Assembly: GCF_019904175.1 (NCBI RefSeq)
Contig: NZ_CP061913.1
Coordinates: forward strand, 10,850,001-10,914,000
Direction of reading: 5' to 3'
From: Dactylosporangium vinaceum
Lineage (GTDB): Bacteria; Actinomycetota; Actinomycetes; Mycobacteriales; Micromonosporaceae
Length of the DNA: 64,000 bases
Under the pieces are notes generated by a model. The model ran no database searches. It was not told the DNA's origin and was given only the letters and a program-made list of their open reading frames with translations. A program made the position numbers and the translations under genes. How positions within the stretch are numbered: position 1 is the stretch's first letter; each line of letters begins with the position of its first letter. Positions 41,849-49,946 of this stretch are shown one piece after another.

Positions 41849-42408
41849 AACGTCTCCCGATCGAGTCCAGCGGCGCCGAGGGCCGCGCGGATCTGTTTGC
41901 GGGCCCGGTGCAGCCGCGAGCGCACAGTGCCCAGGCGGATCCCGAGCGTCTCGGCGACCTCGTCGTGGCTGCAGTCGCCCCATGCGATGAGCAGGAGCAC
42001 GTCGCGGTCGCCCCGCGACAGGCGGGCCAGGGCGCCGGCCAGCGGGCCGTGCAGCGCCTGGGCGGACACGGCGGCGTCGACGCGTTCGGCGAAGCCCGGC
42101 TGGACCTCGTCGGCGCCGGCCCGGGCGAGCGCGCGATACCTGGCACTCTCGGCCCGGTGCCGGTGCGCCAACTCCCGGGTGAGGATCCCGAACAGCCACG
42201 GCCGCGCGCTGGGCCGCCCCGGGTCGTAGCGGTGCCGGCGCTGGAACGCGGCCAGGAACGTCTCCGCGACCGCATCCTCGGCCGGCTCCGGCCCGACCCG
42301 GCGGTGGGCATACCGGTAGAGCTGCGCGGCGTACCGGTCGTAGAGCACCGCGAAGTGTCGCGGGTCCCGCACGGCCGTCGCGTCGTCGACGCCGACGTCG
42401 AAGGTCAT
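41845..42408 (-). CDS. ECF-type RNA polymerase sigma factor (second copy)
   Basis: This 187-residue protein has region 2 (FAVLYDRYAAQLYRYAHRRVGPEPAEDAVAETFLAAF...PWLFGILTRELAHRHR) and region 4 (LSRGDRDVLLLIAWGDCSHDEVAETLGIRLGTVRSRLHRARKQI). The ATG at 42408 fits the domain start; the frame stays open upstream without family character. It is closely similar in layout to the factor at 9589-10131, and both are followed by a CU044_5270-like membrane protein, so the pairs are paralogous. Confidence 0.9.
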   Translation of the reverse strand: MTFDVGVDDATAVRDPRHFAVLYDRYAAQLYRYAHRRVGPEPAEDAVAETFLAAFQRRHRYDPGRPSARPWLFGILTRELAHRHRAESARYRALARAGADEVQPGFAERVDAAVSAQALHGPLAGALARLSRGDRDVLLLIAWGDCSHDEVAETLGIRLGTVRSRLHRARKQIRAALGAAGLDRETL

Positions 42409-42596
42409 CACCACGATCCCATCCGACTTCCTCCCGTTGTAGCGCACGTGGGTACGACCATGTCTCTGCGCGAGGCCCGGTCTGCGTTCGCGGCCGGGCG
42501 ACAACGGGCGCGGCGGCGGCCGGAAAGGTCGATCCGCGGCGGTCACGCGGGGCGGTCGAGGCACAACCAAATGCCGGTTTTTTCCGTTTATCCTCG

Positions 42597-42851
42597 GTGA
42601 TCCTCCGTTGGACCTATCGAGCCCTCGTCGCCGCGACCGCCGTGGGCTCCGCACTGGTATTCGGCACCGCGGCCGCCGCCCCGCCCGGCGCCGTCCCCGC
42701 CCACGACCCGGCCCGCGCGGTCAGCAACGTGGTCATCACCGGCGTCACCGCCGCGACCCTGCTGCTCCTCCTGGCCGGCGCCGTCCTGGCCGCGGCCCCG
42801 CGCCTGCGCCGCCTGGTCCGGGTCCTCAACGCCCGCCGCTCCGTGCGCTAG
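42597..42851 (+). CDS. Small two-helix membrane or secreted protein
   Basis: This frame of 84 codons starts with GTG at 42597. It has a signal-like N-terminus (ALVAATAVGSALVFGTAAAA), a short Pro/Ala spacer, a second hydrophobic helix (VVITGVTAATLLLLLAGAVLAAAP) and a basic tail. No family was recognised. No clear ribosome site is seen, but the upstream DNA is AT-rich and promoter-like and could also serve the divergent sigma gene. Confidence 0.5.
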   Translation: MILRWTYRALVAATAVGSALVFGTAAAAPPGAVPAHDPARAVSNVVITGVTAATLLLLLAGAVLAAAPRLRRLVRVLNARRSVR

Positions 42852-42872
42852 GCCACCGACGAGGACGTCAAG

Positions 42873-43013
42873 GTGAGTCGCGCCGACGGCACGGGTGTAC
42901 ATATTTGGATCGCCAACTACGTTGATACAAGTCTGACCCGCCCGGAGCTGAGCACCGACGTGAATGCGCTGGTCGAGGTCGCGCGGTGGCCGGGCCCGAC
43001 CTTCACGCCCTGA
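42873..43013 (+). CDS. Possible 46-residue ORF, probably a gene remnant
   Basis: GTG 42873 preceded by CAAG opens a frame of 46 codons (VSRADGTGVHIWIANYV...VARWPGPTFTP). The composition is protein-like and the codons use G/C at third positions, but no family is recognised and the length suggests a decayed 3' end. It lies 21 bases after the small membrane protein gene. Confidence 0.3.
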   Translation: MSRADGTGVHIWIANYVDTSLTRPELSTDVNALVEVARWPGPTFTP

Positions 43014-43114
43014 CCGCGGGAAAAGGTCAGGCGTTTCGAACTTGGTGCGGTGACCCCACGCAGCCGTGTCGTAGCGGTACAGTGACCGCGACAACCGGAC
43101 GGTGAGGGGGATCG

Positions 43115-43408
43115 ATGTCCGATTACTCGGCGGTCGGCGGGGTCGAGTCATACGAGTGGAACCGGCGGGACAGCGCACGCTACGACGCGGCGCAGGAGGC
43201 CATCGAAGAGGCCATCGCCTGCTACACCCGCCTGCACAACCGGGCCGTCACCTCGGGCAACACCGCCGAGGCGGAGCGGCTGCGCAGTGAGCAGTACGCG
43301 TGCGTCACCGAGCAGAAACTCCTGCGCCCCGGCGACGCGGTGGCCGTGGACCGGGTCCTGGGCGAGTATCCGGCGCTCATCGCCTGGCTGCGCGACCGGA
43401 TCGGTTGA
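43115..43408 (+). CDS. Small helical protein of unknown function
   Basis: This 97-residue protein starts at ATG 43115, preceded by GAGGGGGAT at good spacing. It is mostly alpha-helical by composition (RYDAAQEAIEEAIACYTRLHNRAV, then EAERLRSEQYACVTEQKLL) with an acidic and hydrophilic character and no membrane segment. No family was recognised. It is a stand-alone gene. Confidence 0.72.
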   Translation: MSDYSAVGGVESYEWNRRDSARYDAAQEAIEEAIACYTRLHNRAVTSGNTAEAERLRSEQYACVTEQKLLRPGDAVAVDRVLGEYPALIAWLRDRIG

Positions 43409-43558
43409 GCACTCTCCGGTAGGTGCGGCGCGTGATCTCGGGCATGGTCCGTCGAGCCTAGAGAGCCGGGGCCGCCCCGCGCATCCATCGCGAGACATAT
43501 CTTCGATACCTCTGACGGCCGACGCGGCTAGCGCGGCTAGGCAAGCACGGTGGGCGGC

Positions 43559-45115
43559 ATGATGCAGCCCAACCGCTTGACCGCGTCGGCCGCTCTCCTC
43601 GGGGCCGTCGGCGCGTTGCTGGCCGCGGCGCCCGCGGCGGCGGCGCCCGACACGTCGTCCGGACGCCCGGGTGCGGCCGTGGACTGGAAGCCGTGCCCCG
43701 CGTACTCCGAGGGCGCGCTGCGGGCCCTGGCCCCGCCCGACAGGCTCGACCAGCTCAAGGCGCTGCTGGCCCGGCTGCAGTGCGGCACCGTCACCGTCCC
43801 CCTCGACTACCGCAGCCCACGCGGCCGCCAGATCACCGTCGCGCTGACCCGCCTGCCCGCCACCGATCGCGCCCACCGCCTCGGCAGCCTGGCCCTGAAC
43901 CCGGGTGGCCCCGGTGGCAGCGGTTACCTGATGCCACTACAGGTCATCATCCAGAACGACGCGAACGCCGGGCTCAACACCCGCTACGACCTCATCGGCT
44001 TCGACCCGCGCGGCGTCGGCTACAGCACCAAGGTCGACTGCCCGCCGCCGGCCCAGCGCCCGGAGCGCGTGATCGGCACCCTGTCCAGGGACCAGGCCCG
44101 GCAGCTGTACTCCACCCAGGTCGCCGAAACCGCCGCGTGCGGCGACTACGACCCCTCCTTCCTCGGCCGGCTCACCACCGCCGACGTCGCTCGTGACCTC
44201 GACACGATCCGCGCGGCCCTCGGCGAGCGCCGGCTGAGCTTCCTCGGCGTCTCCTGGGGCACGTGGCTCGGTGTGGTGTACCGGACCCTGTTCCCGCACA
44301 ACGTCGACCGCATGCTCCTCGACAGTGTCGCGATCCCGCGCTTCGACCTCACCTCCTTCGACAGCGGCCGCAACGCCGCCGCCGAGCGCAACGCCGGCCG
44401 GTTCGCCGACTGGCTGGCCGCCCGCGACTCGACGTACCACCTGGGCGCCACGGGGACCCGGGTGCGCGCAGCGATAGCGGCGATGGTGGCCGACTTCGAC
44501 GCCCACCCGCGCACCTTCACCGACCTGCCCGAGCCGCTGGACGGCTCCCTCATCGCGCAGGCCGCGGCCGTGAACCACTACGACTGGGACCTGGCCGGGC
44601 AGATCCTCGGCGAACTGCGGACCGCCACCGGCCCGACGGCACCGCCGAAGACCAAGGAGGTCCTCGGTGGCGACGACGGCGGTCCGCAGGGCCCCCCACC
44701 GGCAGACCTCCCGGAGCAGACCAACCAGACGATGAACCACGCGGCGTTCTGCAACGAGGACACCGCCCGGCCCAGCTTCGACACGGCGTGGGCCGACTAC
44801 CAGCGACGCTTGGCCGCGAACCCGATGACCGGCCGGACGCTGCGGTTCTCGGCCGGCTGCGCGGGCTGGCCGCTGCCGCCTCAGCCGGTGCGCATCGGCC
44901 CCGGCGGCGGCGAGCTGGTGCTGGCCGGCCACCGCTGGGAGACCCCGTCGCCCTACGAGTGGACGATCCAGACCCAGGCCCTGGCCGGCGGCCGGGTGTA
45001 CACAGTGGACGACGACGTGCACGGCTCGGTCCTGCACGAGCCGGCGTGCGCCGCGGATGCGGTGCGGTTCTTCAACACGGGCCGCATCGACGCGGGCTGC
45101 CCCGGTGTCGTCTAG
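43559..45115 (+). CDS. Secreted alpha/beta hydrolase, TAP-like peptidase
   Basis: This protein of about 518 residues has a signal peptide (LLGAVGALLAAAPAAAA) and the fold of Streptomyces tripeptidyl aminopeptidases: CGTVTVPLDYRSP, LALNPGGPGGSG (oxyanion hole), YDLIGFDPRGVG, and the nucleophile elbow GVSWGTWLG. The TAP-like C-terminal domain has the usual PYEWT. The catalytic Asp normally found in a GDLDPVTP-like loop is replaced: the loop reads GHRWETPSPYEW. The His region DDDVHGS is present. The start is ATG 43559 or the GTG at 43550. Activity may be altered; the substrate is unknown. Confidence 0.85.
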   Translation: MMQPNRLTASAALLGAVGALLAAAPAAAAPDTSSGRPGAAVDWKPCPAYSEGALRALAPPDRLDQLKALLARLQCGTVTVPLDYRSPRGRQITVALTRLPATDRAHRLGSLALNPGGPGGSGYLMPLQVIIQNDANAGLNTRYDLIGFDPRGVGYSTKVDCPPPAQRPERVIGTLSRDQARQLYSTQVAETAACGDYDPSFLGRLTTADVARDLDTIRAALGERRLSFLGVSWGTWLGVVYRTLFPHNVDRMLLDSVAIPRFDLTSFDSGRNAAAERNAGRFADWLAARDSTYHLGATGTRVRAAIAAMVADFDAHPRTFTDLPEPLDGSLIAQAAAVNHYDWDLAGQILGELRTATGPTAPPKTKEVLGGDDGGPQGPPPADLPEQTNQTMNHAAFCNEDTARPSFDTAWADYQRRLAANPMTGRTLRFSAGCAGWPLPPQPVRIGPGGGELVLAGHRWETPSPYEWTIQTQALAGGRVYTVDDDVHGSVLHEPACAADAVRFFNTGRIDAGCPGVV

Positions 45116-45190
45116 CGGTACTTGATGGGTACGTCGCCGGCGCTGGTTCGTGCAGTGACCGCCGCGCCGGCGTCGTACGCCCGTCGGCGT

Positions 45191-45703
45191 CTACTCCGGG
45201 GCGACGAGGGAGGCGGAGAGGGCGGCGTCCTTCTCCGCGACCATGGCCCGCAGCGACTCCTGGAAGTCGCGCACCTTCGCCAGCAGGGCCGGGTCGGTGG
45301 CGGCCAGGATGCGCACGGCGAGCAGGCCGGCGTTGCGGGCGCCGCCGATGGAGACGGTGGCGACGGGGATGCCGGCGGGCATCTGGACGATCGACATCAG
45401 GGAGTCGAGGCCGTCGAGGTACTTCAGCGGCACCGGCACGCCGATCACCGGCAGCGGCGTCGCCGACGCGACCATGCCGGGGAGGTGGGCGGCGCCGCCC
45501 GCGCCGGCGATGATGACCTTCAGGCCGCGGGCCACGGCGTCACCGGCGTAGTCGAGCATGAGGTGCGGGGTGCGGTGCGCGGAGACGACCCGGACCTCGT
45601 AGCCGACGCCGAACTCGTCGAGTGCCTCCGCCGCCAGCCGCATGACCGGCCAGTCGGAGTCGCTGCCCATGATGACGCCGACCTCGATCACTGGCGCGCT
45701 CAA
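45191..45703 (-). CDS. purE: 5-(carboxyamino)imidazole ribonucleotide mutase PurE
   Basis: This 170-residue class I PurE moves the carboxyl group of N5-CAIR to give 4-carboxy-AIR in purine synthesis. The motifs are VGVIMGSDSDWPVM, VSAHRTPHLM (catalytic His), IIAGAGGAAHLPGMVA and VPLKYLDGLDSLMSIVQMPAGIPVATV. It overlaps purK by 4 bases (start within the purK stop), the usual purKE pairing. Five codons after the VAPE end nothing else follows on this strand. Confidence 0.96.
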   Translation of the reverse strand: MSAPVIEVGVIMGSDSDWPVMRLAAEALDEFGVGYEVRVVSAHRTPHLMLDYAGDAVARGLKVIIAGAGGAAHLPGMVASATPLPVIGVPVPLKYLDGLDSLMSIVQMPAGIPVATVSIGGARNAGLLAVRILAATDPALLAKVRDFQESLRAMVAEKDAALSASLVAPE

Positions 45704-46830
45704 TGCTGGTACCCCTCCTCGAGAATGCGGGCGGCCCGGCGGGCGCGCCTGCGGCAGTCGTCCAGGTCGTCTCCCAGCACCGTGACGTGTCCGATCTTGC
45801 GGCCGGGGCGGACCTGCTTGCCGTACAAGTGGACCTTGGCTCCGGGCTCTTCGGCAAACAGGTGGTGCAGTCGTTCGTCGATCGACATGCCGCCCTTCTC
45901 ACCGCCGAGGACGTTGGCCATGACGACGACGGGTGCGGTGAGGCGGGTGTCGCCCATCGGGTAGTCCAGGACGGCGCGCAGGTGCTGCTCGAACTGCGAC
46001 GTGCGCGCGCCCTCGATCGTCCAGTGGGCCGAGTTGTGGGGCCGCATCGCGAGTTCGTTGATGAGCAGGCGGCCGTCGGTCGTCTCGAAGAGCTCGACCG
46101 CGAGCAGCCCGACGACGCCCAGCCCGGTGGCGATGTCGATGGCGAGCCGCTGCGCCGCGATCGCCGAATCTTCGTCCAGACCAGGAGCGGGCGCCAGTAC
46201 CTCCACGCAGATCCCGCCCTCCTGGACGGTCTCGACCACGGGGTAGGCCGCGACCTGCCCGAGCGGCGAGCGCGCGACCACGGCCGCGAGTTCACGCTTG
46301 AGTGGCACCATCTCCTCGGCGATCACCTCGACGCCGGGCGGCACGTCGGCCATGGAGTTGGCGACGAACACGCCGCGCCCGTCGTAACCACCGGTGGCGG
46401 TCTTCACGATGATCGGCCACCCGACCTCGTCGCCGAACGCGGCGACGTCGCCATTTGTCCATCGCGGCATCGGGAACCCGAGCCCGCCGAGGTGCTCGCG
46501 CATGGCCCGCTTGTTCTGGGCGTACTGCAGGGCGTCGGCGCCGGGCAGGAGGTTGAACCCCTCGCCGGTCAGCTGCCTGATCAGGTCGCCGGGGACGTGC
46601 TCGTGGTCGAACGTGACGACGTCGCAGCCCTTCGCGAACTCCCGCAGCGCCTCGACGTCATCGTGCCGCCCGATCCGCACGTCGGCGGCGACGAGCGCGG
46701 CTCCGTCGTCGGGCGAGACGGCGAGCACGCGCAGCGATTGTCCAAGGGCGATGGCGGCCTGGTGCGTCATCCGGGCCAGCTGACCACCGCCCACCATGCC
46801 GACGACGGGGAGTCCGGTTCGGGTGTCCAT
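45700..46830 (-). CDS. purK: 5-(carboxyamino)imidazole ribonucleotide synthase PurK
   Basis: This 376-residue ATP-grasp enzyme converts AIR, bicarbonate and ATP to N5-CAIR. The N-terminal VGMVGGGQLARM, CDVVTFDHEHVP, ATP-binding WPIIVKTATGGYDGRGVFV, and NELAMRPHNSAHWTIEGARTSQFEQHLRA are all typical. ATG 46830 gives the usual length. It is first in the purKE operon. An 11-bp inverted repeat (46882-46918) lies about 50 bases upstream and may be regulatory. Confidence 0.96.
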   Translation of the reverse strand: MDTRTGLPVVGMVGGGQLARMTHQAAIALGQSLRVLAVSPDDGAALVAADVRIGRHDDVEALREFAKGCDVVTFDHEHVPGDLIRQLTGEGFNLLPGADALQYAQNKRAMREHLGGLGFPMPRWTNGDVAAFGDEVGWPIIVKTATGGYDGRGVFVANSMADVPPGVEVIAEEMVPLKRELAAVVARSPLGQVAAYPVVETVQEGGICVEVLAPAPGLDEDSAIAAQRLAIDIATGLGVVGLLAVELFETTDGRLLINELAMRPHNSAHWTIEGARTSQFEQHLRAVLDYPMGDTRLTAPVVVMANVLGGEKGGMSIDERLHHLFAEEPGAKVHLYGKQVRPGRKIGHVTVLGDDLDDCRRRARRAARILEEGYQH

Positions 46831-46881
46831 AGGCTGGCCAGCCTATCGTCTGGCTCTCGCCGCCCGATGTTGGGCGAGGGG

Positions 46882-46918
46882 CCGATATGTCGGGCGCTGG
46901 CGCGCCGCGACATATCGG
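46882..46918. promoter_or_regulatory. 11-bp inverted repeat upstream of purK
   Basis: CCGATATGTCG (46882-46892) and CGACATATCGG (46908-46918) are perfect inverted arms with a 15-base GC-rich centre. A related short palindrome CGGATATGTCCG lies at 46976-46987. Candidate operator or hairpin between the downstream end of the small gene at 47022 and purK. Confidence 0.6.
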
Positions 46919-47021
46919 ATTTATACCCCGACGCCAGGTATGTCGTATAAGGGACGGTTGGGCGCCGCGGCCTTCCGGATATGTCCGACGTACCCGGATC
47001 AGCGCGCGGCGCCCGTCGCGG

Positions 47022-47591
47022 TCAGACCGCCGGCCCGCGCCTGCGGAGCTCGTCCACGGACTCCATGGCCGATCGCAGCTCGGTCAGCCACGTGTCGGCG
47101 TGCTGCCCGACAAGCGCCACGCACCAGGCGAGCGCCTCGGAGCGGGACCGGGCCACGCCCGAGTCGACGAGCGTGTCGAGCACCTGGCGCTCGGCCTGCC
47201 GCAGGCGGGTCATCACCGGCGCCGAGTGGGTGGTGAACAGTTCGCGGGCCTCGCCGACCTGGACTCCCCAGGAGACTTTGCGGCGGTACCGCCGTTCGAG
47301 CTGCTGCGCGATCCCGATCCGCTGGTCCCGGGTGGTCTCCCGGAACCCGGCGATCCGCCCCTGCTCGGCGGCGGCCCGGTCGGCGTCGGACGCGTCATCG
47401 GCCAGGGTCGGCGCGCTGAGCCGGCCCACGATCAGGATCTCGTCGCGGTCGATAGTCACTTCGGCCGGCCCCTGGAACCAGGTCTCCGGCAGTGCCCCGC
47501 CGATCCAGGCGGTGGCGTCATCGGCGGGCGGGGGCTCACTGCGCGGCCCACCGCCCCGTCCCCAGGGGACGTCTCCTCGTCGCATCATCAT
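47022..47591 (-). CDS. Small protein, possible ribbon-helix-helix-like regulator
   Basis: This 189-residue soluble protein belongs to no named family that I recognise. Residues 1-30 are Gly/Arg-rich. The C-terminal third (LRQAERQVLDTLVDSGVARSRSEALAWCVALVGQ in pieces) has the spacing of ribbon-helix-helix proteins, where VDSGVARSRSEAL would be the strand-helix turn. Three consecutive ATG codons (47585-47591) could start translation; no ribosome site is visible. Perfect inverted repeats lie on both sides of the gene (47685-47719 and 46882-46918), so an autoregulatory DNA-binding role is a reasonable hypothesis. Confidence 0.6.
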   Translation of the reverse strand: MMMRRGDVPWGRGGGPRSEPPPADDATAWIGGALPETWFQGPAEVTIDRDEILIVGRLSAPTLADDASDADRAAAEQGRIAGFRETTRDQRIGIAQQLERRYRRKVSWGVQVGEARELFTTHSAPVMTRLRQAERQVLDTLVDSGVARSRSEALAWCVALVGQHADTWLTELRSAMESVDELRRRGPAV

Positions 47592-47684
47592 GATTACACG
47601 ATTACACCGTTGCACCTGTTAACCAAGACAGCGCGGGTACGCCGCCAGCGAAATGCCGCAGCAACCGGTAAATGGTGATGAGTC

Positions 47685-47719
47685 CGAAATATCAGGCGAG
47701 GAACGAGCCGGATATTTCG
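47685..47719. promoter_or_regulatory. 9-bp inverted repeat in the promoter region of the small regulator-like gene
   Basis: CGAAATATC (47685-47693) and GATATTTCG (47711-47719) are perfect inverted arms separated by 17 bases, about 95 bases upstream of the small gene at 47591. The arms resemble the purK-side repeat (GATATGTCG type). Confidence 0.55.
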
Positions 47720-47738
47720 TGACCAGCCTCATGACCAG

Positions 47739-47770
47739 CCTTGACGTCGACCGAGAGACCGGCGTCAAGG
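47739..47770 (-). terminator. Hairpin downstream of the thioredoxin-domain gene
   Basis: CCTTGACG (47739-47746) and CGTCAAGG (47763-47770) form a perfect 8-bp stem directly after the stop codon of the gene at 47778. There is no strong U-tract, which is common in high-GC actinobacteria. Confidence 0.5.
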
Positions 47771-47777
47771 CGGGACT

Positions 47778-49631
47778 CTAGCCCAGCTTCGCCACCAGAT
47801 CCTCGAGCGCCGTCACGGGCGCATCGCACACGAACCCGCGGCACACGTACGCCGTGGCGACCCCATCGCGCAGCGGACGGGCCTCCAGCAGCGGCACGCC
47901 CGGCCGGTCCGGCGAGCCCGCGACCACCACGGCACCGGGCGGTGCGTGCCACCACGCCGCGGCCACGAGCGGATCGGCCACGTCGGCCGTGGCGATCGCG
48001 ATCTCGAACGGGCCCGAGAGCAGCGCCTCCCCCGCCGCGGCCGCGTACCCGGTGAAACGGCCGTGCGTGGCGGCCACCGCCGACACCGTGGCCAGGGCGA
48101 GCAGGGCGGCCTCGCGGTAGGAGGTGTCGGCGGTGAGAGCCGAGTACGTCACGAGCGCCGCCGACACCGCGGACAGCCCCGACGGCGTCGCGTTGTCGGT
48201 GATGTCGGCCGGGCGGGCCACCAGCGTCTCGGCGTCGTCGGCGGTGTCGAAGAAGCCGCCGGAGTCGGGGTCGCGGAAGTGCTCCAGGGCCACGTCCAGC
48301 AGCTGCTTGGCCAGGCTGAGCCAGCGGCCGTCGCCGGTTGCCTGGTGGACCGCGCAGAACGCCTCGGCGACCGCGCCGTAGTCCTCGAGCACGCCGGCCG
48401 GCTCGCCCACCACGCCGTCGCGGGAGACGCGGCGCAGGCGGCCGTCGACGAGGTGGGTGTCGGCCAGGAACGACGCGGTCTCGACGGCAAGCGCGATCGC
48501 GTCCGCGTCGTTGTACGCCTTCCCGAACTCGACGAGTGCCGTGATCGCGAGCCCGTTCCAGGCCGCGACGACCTTGCCGTCGCGGGCCGGCTGCGGGCGT
48601 TTCGCGCGGGCGGCGAGCAGGCGGGTCCGGATGCCCTGCCAGCGCTCCACGTTGCCCGGGTCCTCGGGCAGCTGCAGGACCGACGCGCCGTGCTCGAACG
48701 TGCCTTCGGGGGTGACCTGGAGCAGGTACCGCGCCCACGCCCCGTCGATCTCGCCGAGGACTTCGTCGAGCTGGGCGGGCGTCCAGACGTACGTGAGCCC
48801 CTCCTCGCCGTCCGCGTCGGCGTCGAGCGCGGAGATGAAGCCGTGCCCGTCGTGCAGCTCCTGGGCGAGGAACGCGACGACCTCCCGCGCGACGCGCCGG
48901 CCGGTGTCGCTGCCGGCGATCCGGTCAAGGTGCGTGTAGACGCGCAGGAGCATCGCGTTGTCGTAAAGCATCTTCTCGAAGTGGGGGACGGTCCAGGTGC
49001 CGTCGACGGCGTAGCGGGCGAACCCGCCGGCGAGCTGGTCGTACATGCCGCCGCGGGCCATCCGCTCGCACGTGTGCCGCACCGCCTGGATCACGGCCTC
49101 GTCGCGGGTGCGCTGGTAGTGCCGGAGCAGGAACAGCAGCGCCATGTGCGGCGGAAACTTCGGCGCCCCGCCGAACCCGCCGTGCTCCGCGTCGTAGGAC
49201 GCCATCAGGGTGGCGGCGGCCTGGTCGAGTACCCCCTCATCCATGGGGTTCGACGGGGGTCGCTCGGAGACCTTGCGGATCGCGTCGACCACTGCCGCGC
49301 TCTGCTGCAGCACCCCCTCCCGCTGCTCGCGCCAGGCCGCCGCGACCGCCTCGACCAGCCGCACGAACGCCTCCCGCGGGAAGTAGGTCCCGCAGTAGAA
49401 CGGCTCCCCGTCGGGCGTCGCGAACACCGTCATCGGCCAGCCGCCCTGCCCGGTCATGGCCTGCGTCGCCGTCATGTACACGGCGTCGACGTCGGGCCGC
49501 TCCTCCCGGTCGACCTTGATCGGCACGGTGAGCGCGTTGACGACCCCGGCGACGCCCTCGTGCTCGAACGACTCGTGGGCCATGACGTGACACCAAATTG
49601 AGTTGCGGAAGCTACCAGTGGCAAGACGCAT
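47778..49631 (-). pseudogene. Thioredoxin-domain protein (DUF255/YyaL type), 3' part of an interrupted gene
   Basis: This 617-codon frame covers all but the first 50 or so residues of the YyaL/spermatogenesis-associated-20 type protein: WCHVMAHESFEHEGVAGVVN, KVDREERPDVDAVYMTATQ, GGWPMTVFATPDGEPFYCGTYFP, then an (alpha/alpha) toroid with GGFGGAPKFPPH, ARGGMYDQLAGGFARYAVDG and WTVPHFEKMLYDNA. The chromosome-derived part ends at 49595; upstream is the mini-element. The matching native 5' end lies 2.2 kb away at 51827-51991, ending in CHWCQ-stop. The frame remains open through ATG 49631, contributed by the element, so a shortened product starting MRLATGSFRNSI could still be made. The first Cys of the conserved CHWC is lost from this piece. 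Confidence 0.9.
49588..49595. other. Left junction core TGACACCA of the mini-element
   Basis: TGACACCA here is repeated at 51831-51838. To its left is the native thioredoxin-domain gene body; to its right is element DNA (AATTGAGTTGCGG). Joining the outer sides of the two cores restores an uninterrupted family sequence CHWCHVM. Confidence 0.85.
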
Positions 49632-49767
49632 ACCCGATAGAGATCAGAATCGGGACGTCTCGCCGCTTGGCTTCCGCAAAGGCATCACCTCCCCAGGGCC
49701 ACCAATCCACAGGATTGTTGGCGTGCTGGAGGAGGTACGGCGAAGTCGCACTCCCAAGCCGGTTCAT
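49612..49767 (-). CDS. Element-borne replacement 5' end of the thioredoxin-domain gene
   Basis: This 51-codon frame starts at ATG 49767, behind GAGAGGG at good spacing, and encodes MNRLGSATSPYLLQHANNP...GYASCHW-stop. It is clearly homologous to the native N-terminus (51827-51991) but diverged, less GC-rich, and closer to the family consensus. The stop follows CHW, one residue before the second Cys of CHWC. The ATG of the downstream 617-codon frame (49631) lies inside its last seven codons in the +1 frame, so translation could pass by reinitiation. This is a target-gene mimic of the type carried by integrative elements. Confidence 0.85.
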   Translation of the reverse strand: MNRLGSATSPYLLQHANNPVDWWPWGGDAFAEAKRRDVPILISIGYASCHW

Positions 49768-49827
49768 GCACCAACCCTCTCATACCGCCAGCGGATCGGC
49801 TGCGGCCGAGAACAAGGCCTAGGATCG

Positions 49828-49912
49828 GCGAAAATATCGCGGCGGCGAGGATCTGAGGAGAGCGAAAAATCCGAGGGAGCGAAAAAGCTGGACAGGCGAA
49901 GATATTCTCGCT
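49828..49912 (+). repeat. Five degenerate 17-bp iteron-like repeats
   Basis: Units begin GCGAAAATATCGCGGCG (49828), GCGAGGATCTGAGGAGA (49845), GCGAAAAATCCGAGGGA (49862), GCGAAAAAGCTGGACAG (49879) and GCGAAGATATTCTCGCT (49896), with exact 17-bp spacing and a conserved GCGARRA start. They end 34 bases before the ParB-like gene. They are candidate binding sites for that protein or an origin-like array. Confidence 0.75.
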
Positions 49913-49946
49913 TAGAGTTCAGGTAGCCCCGCCCGGAGGAGTAGCA

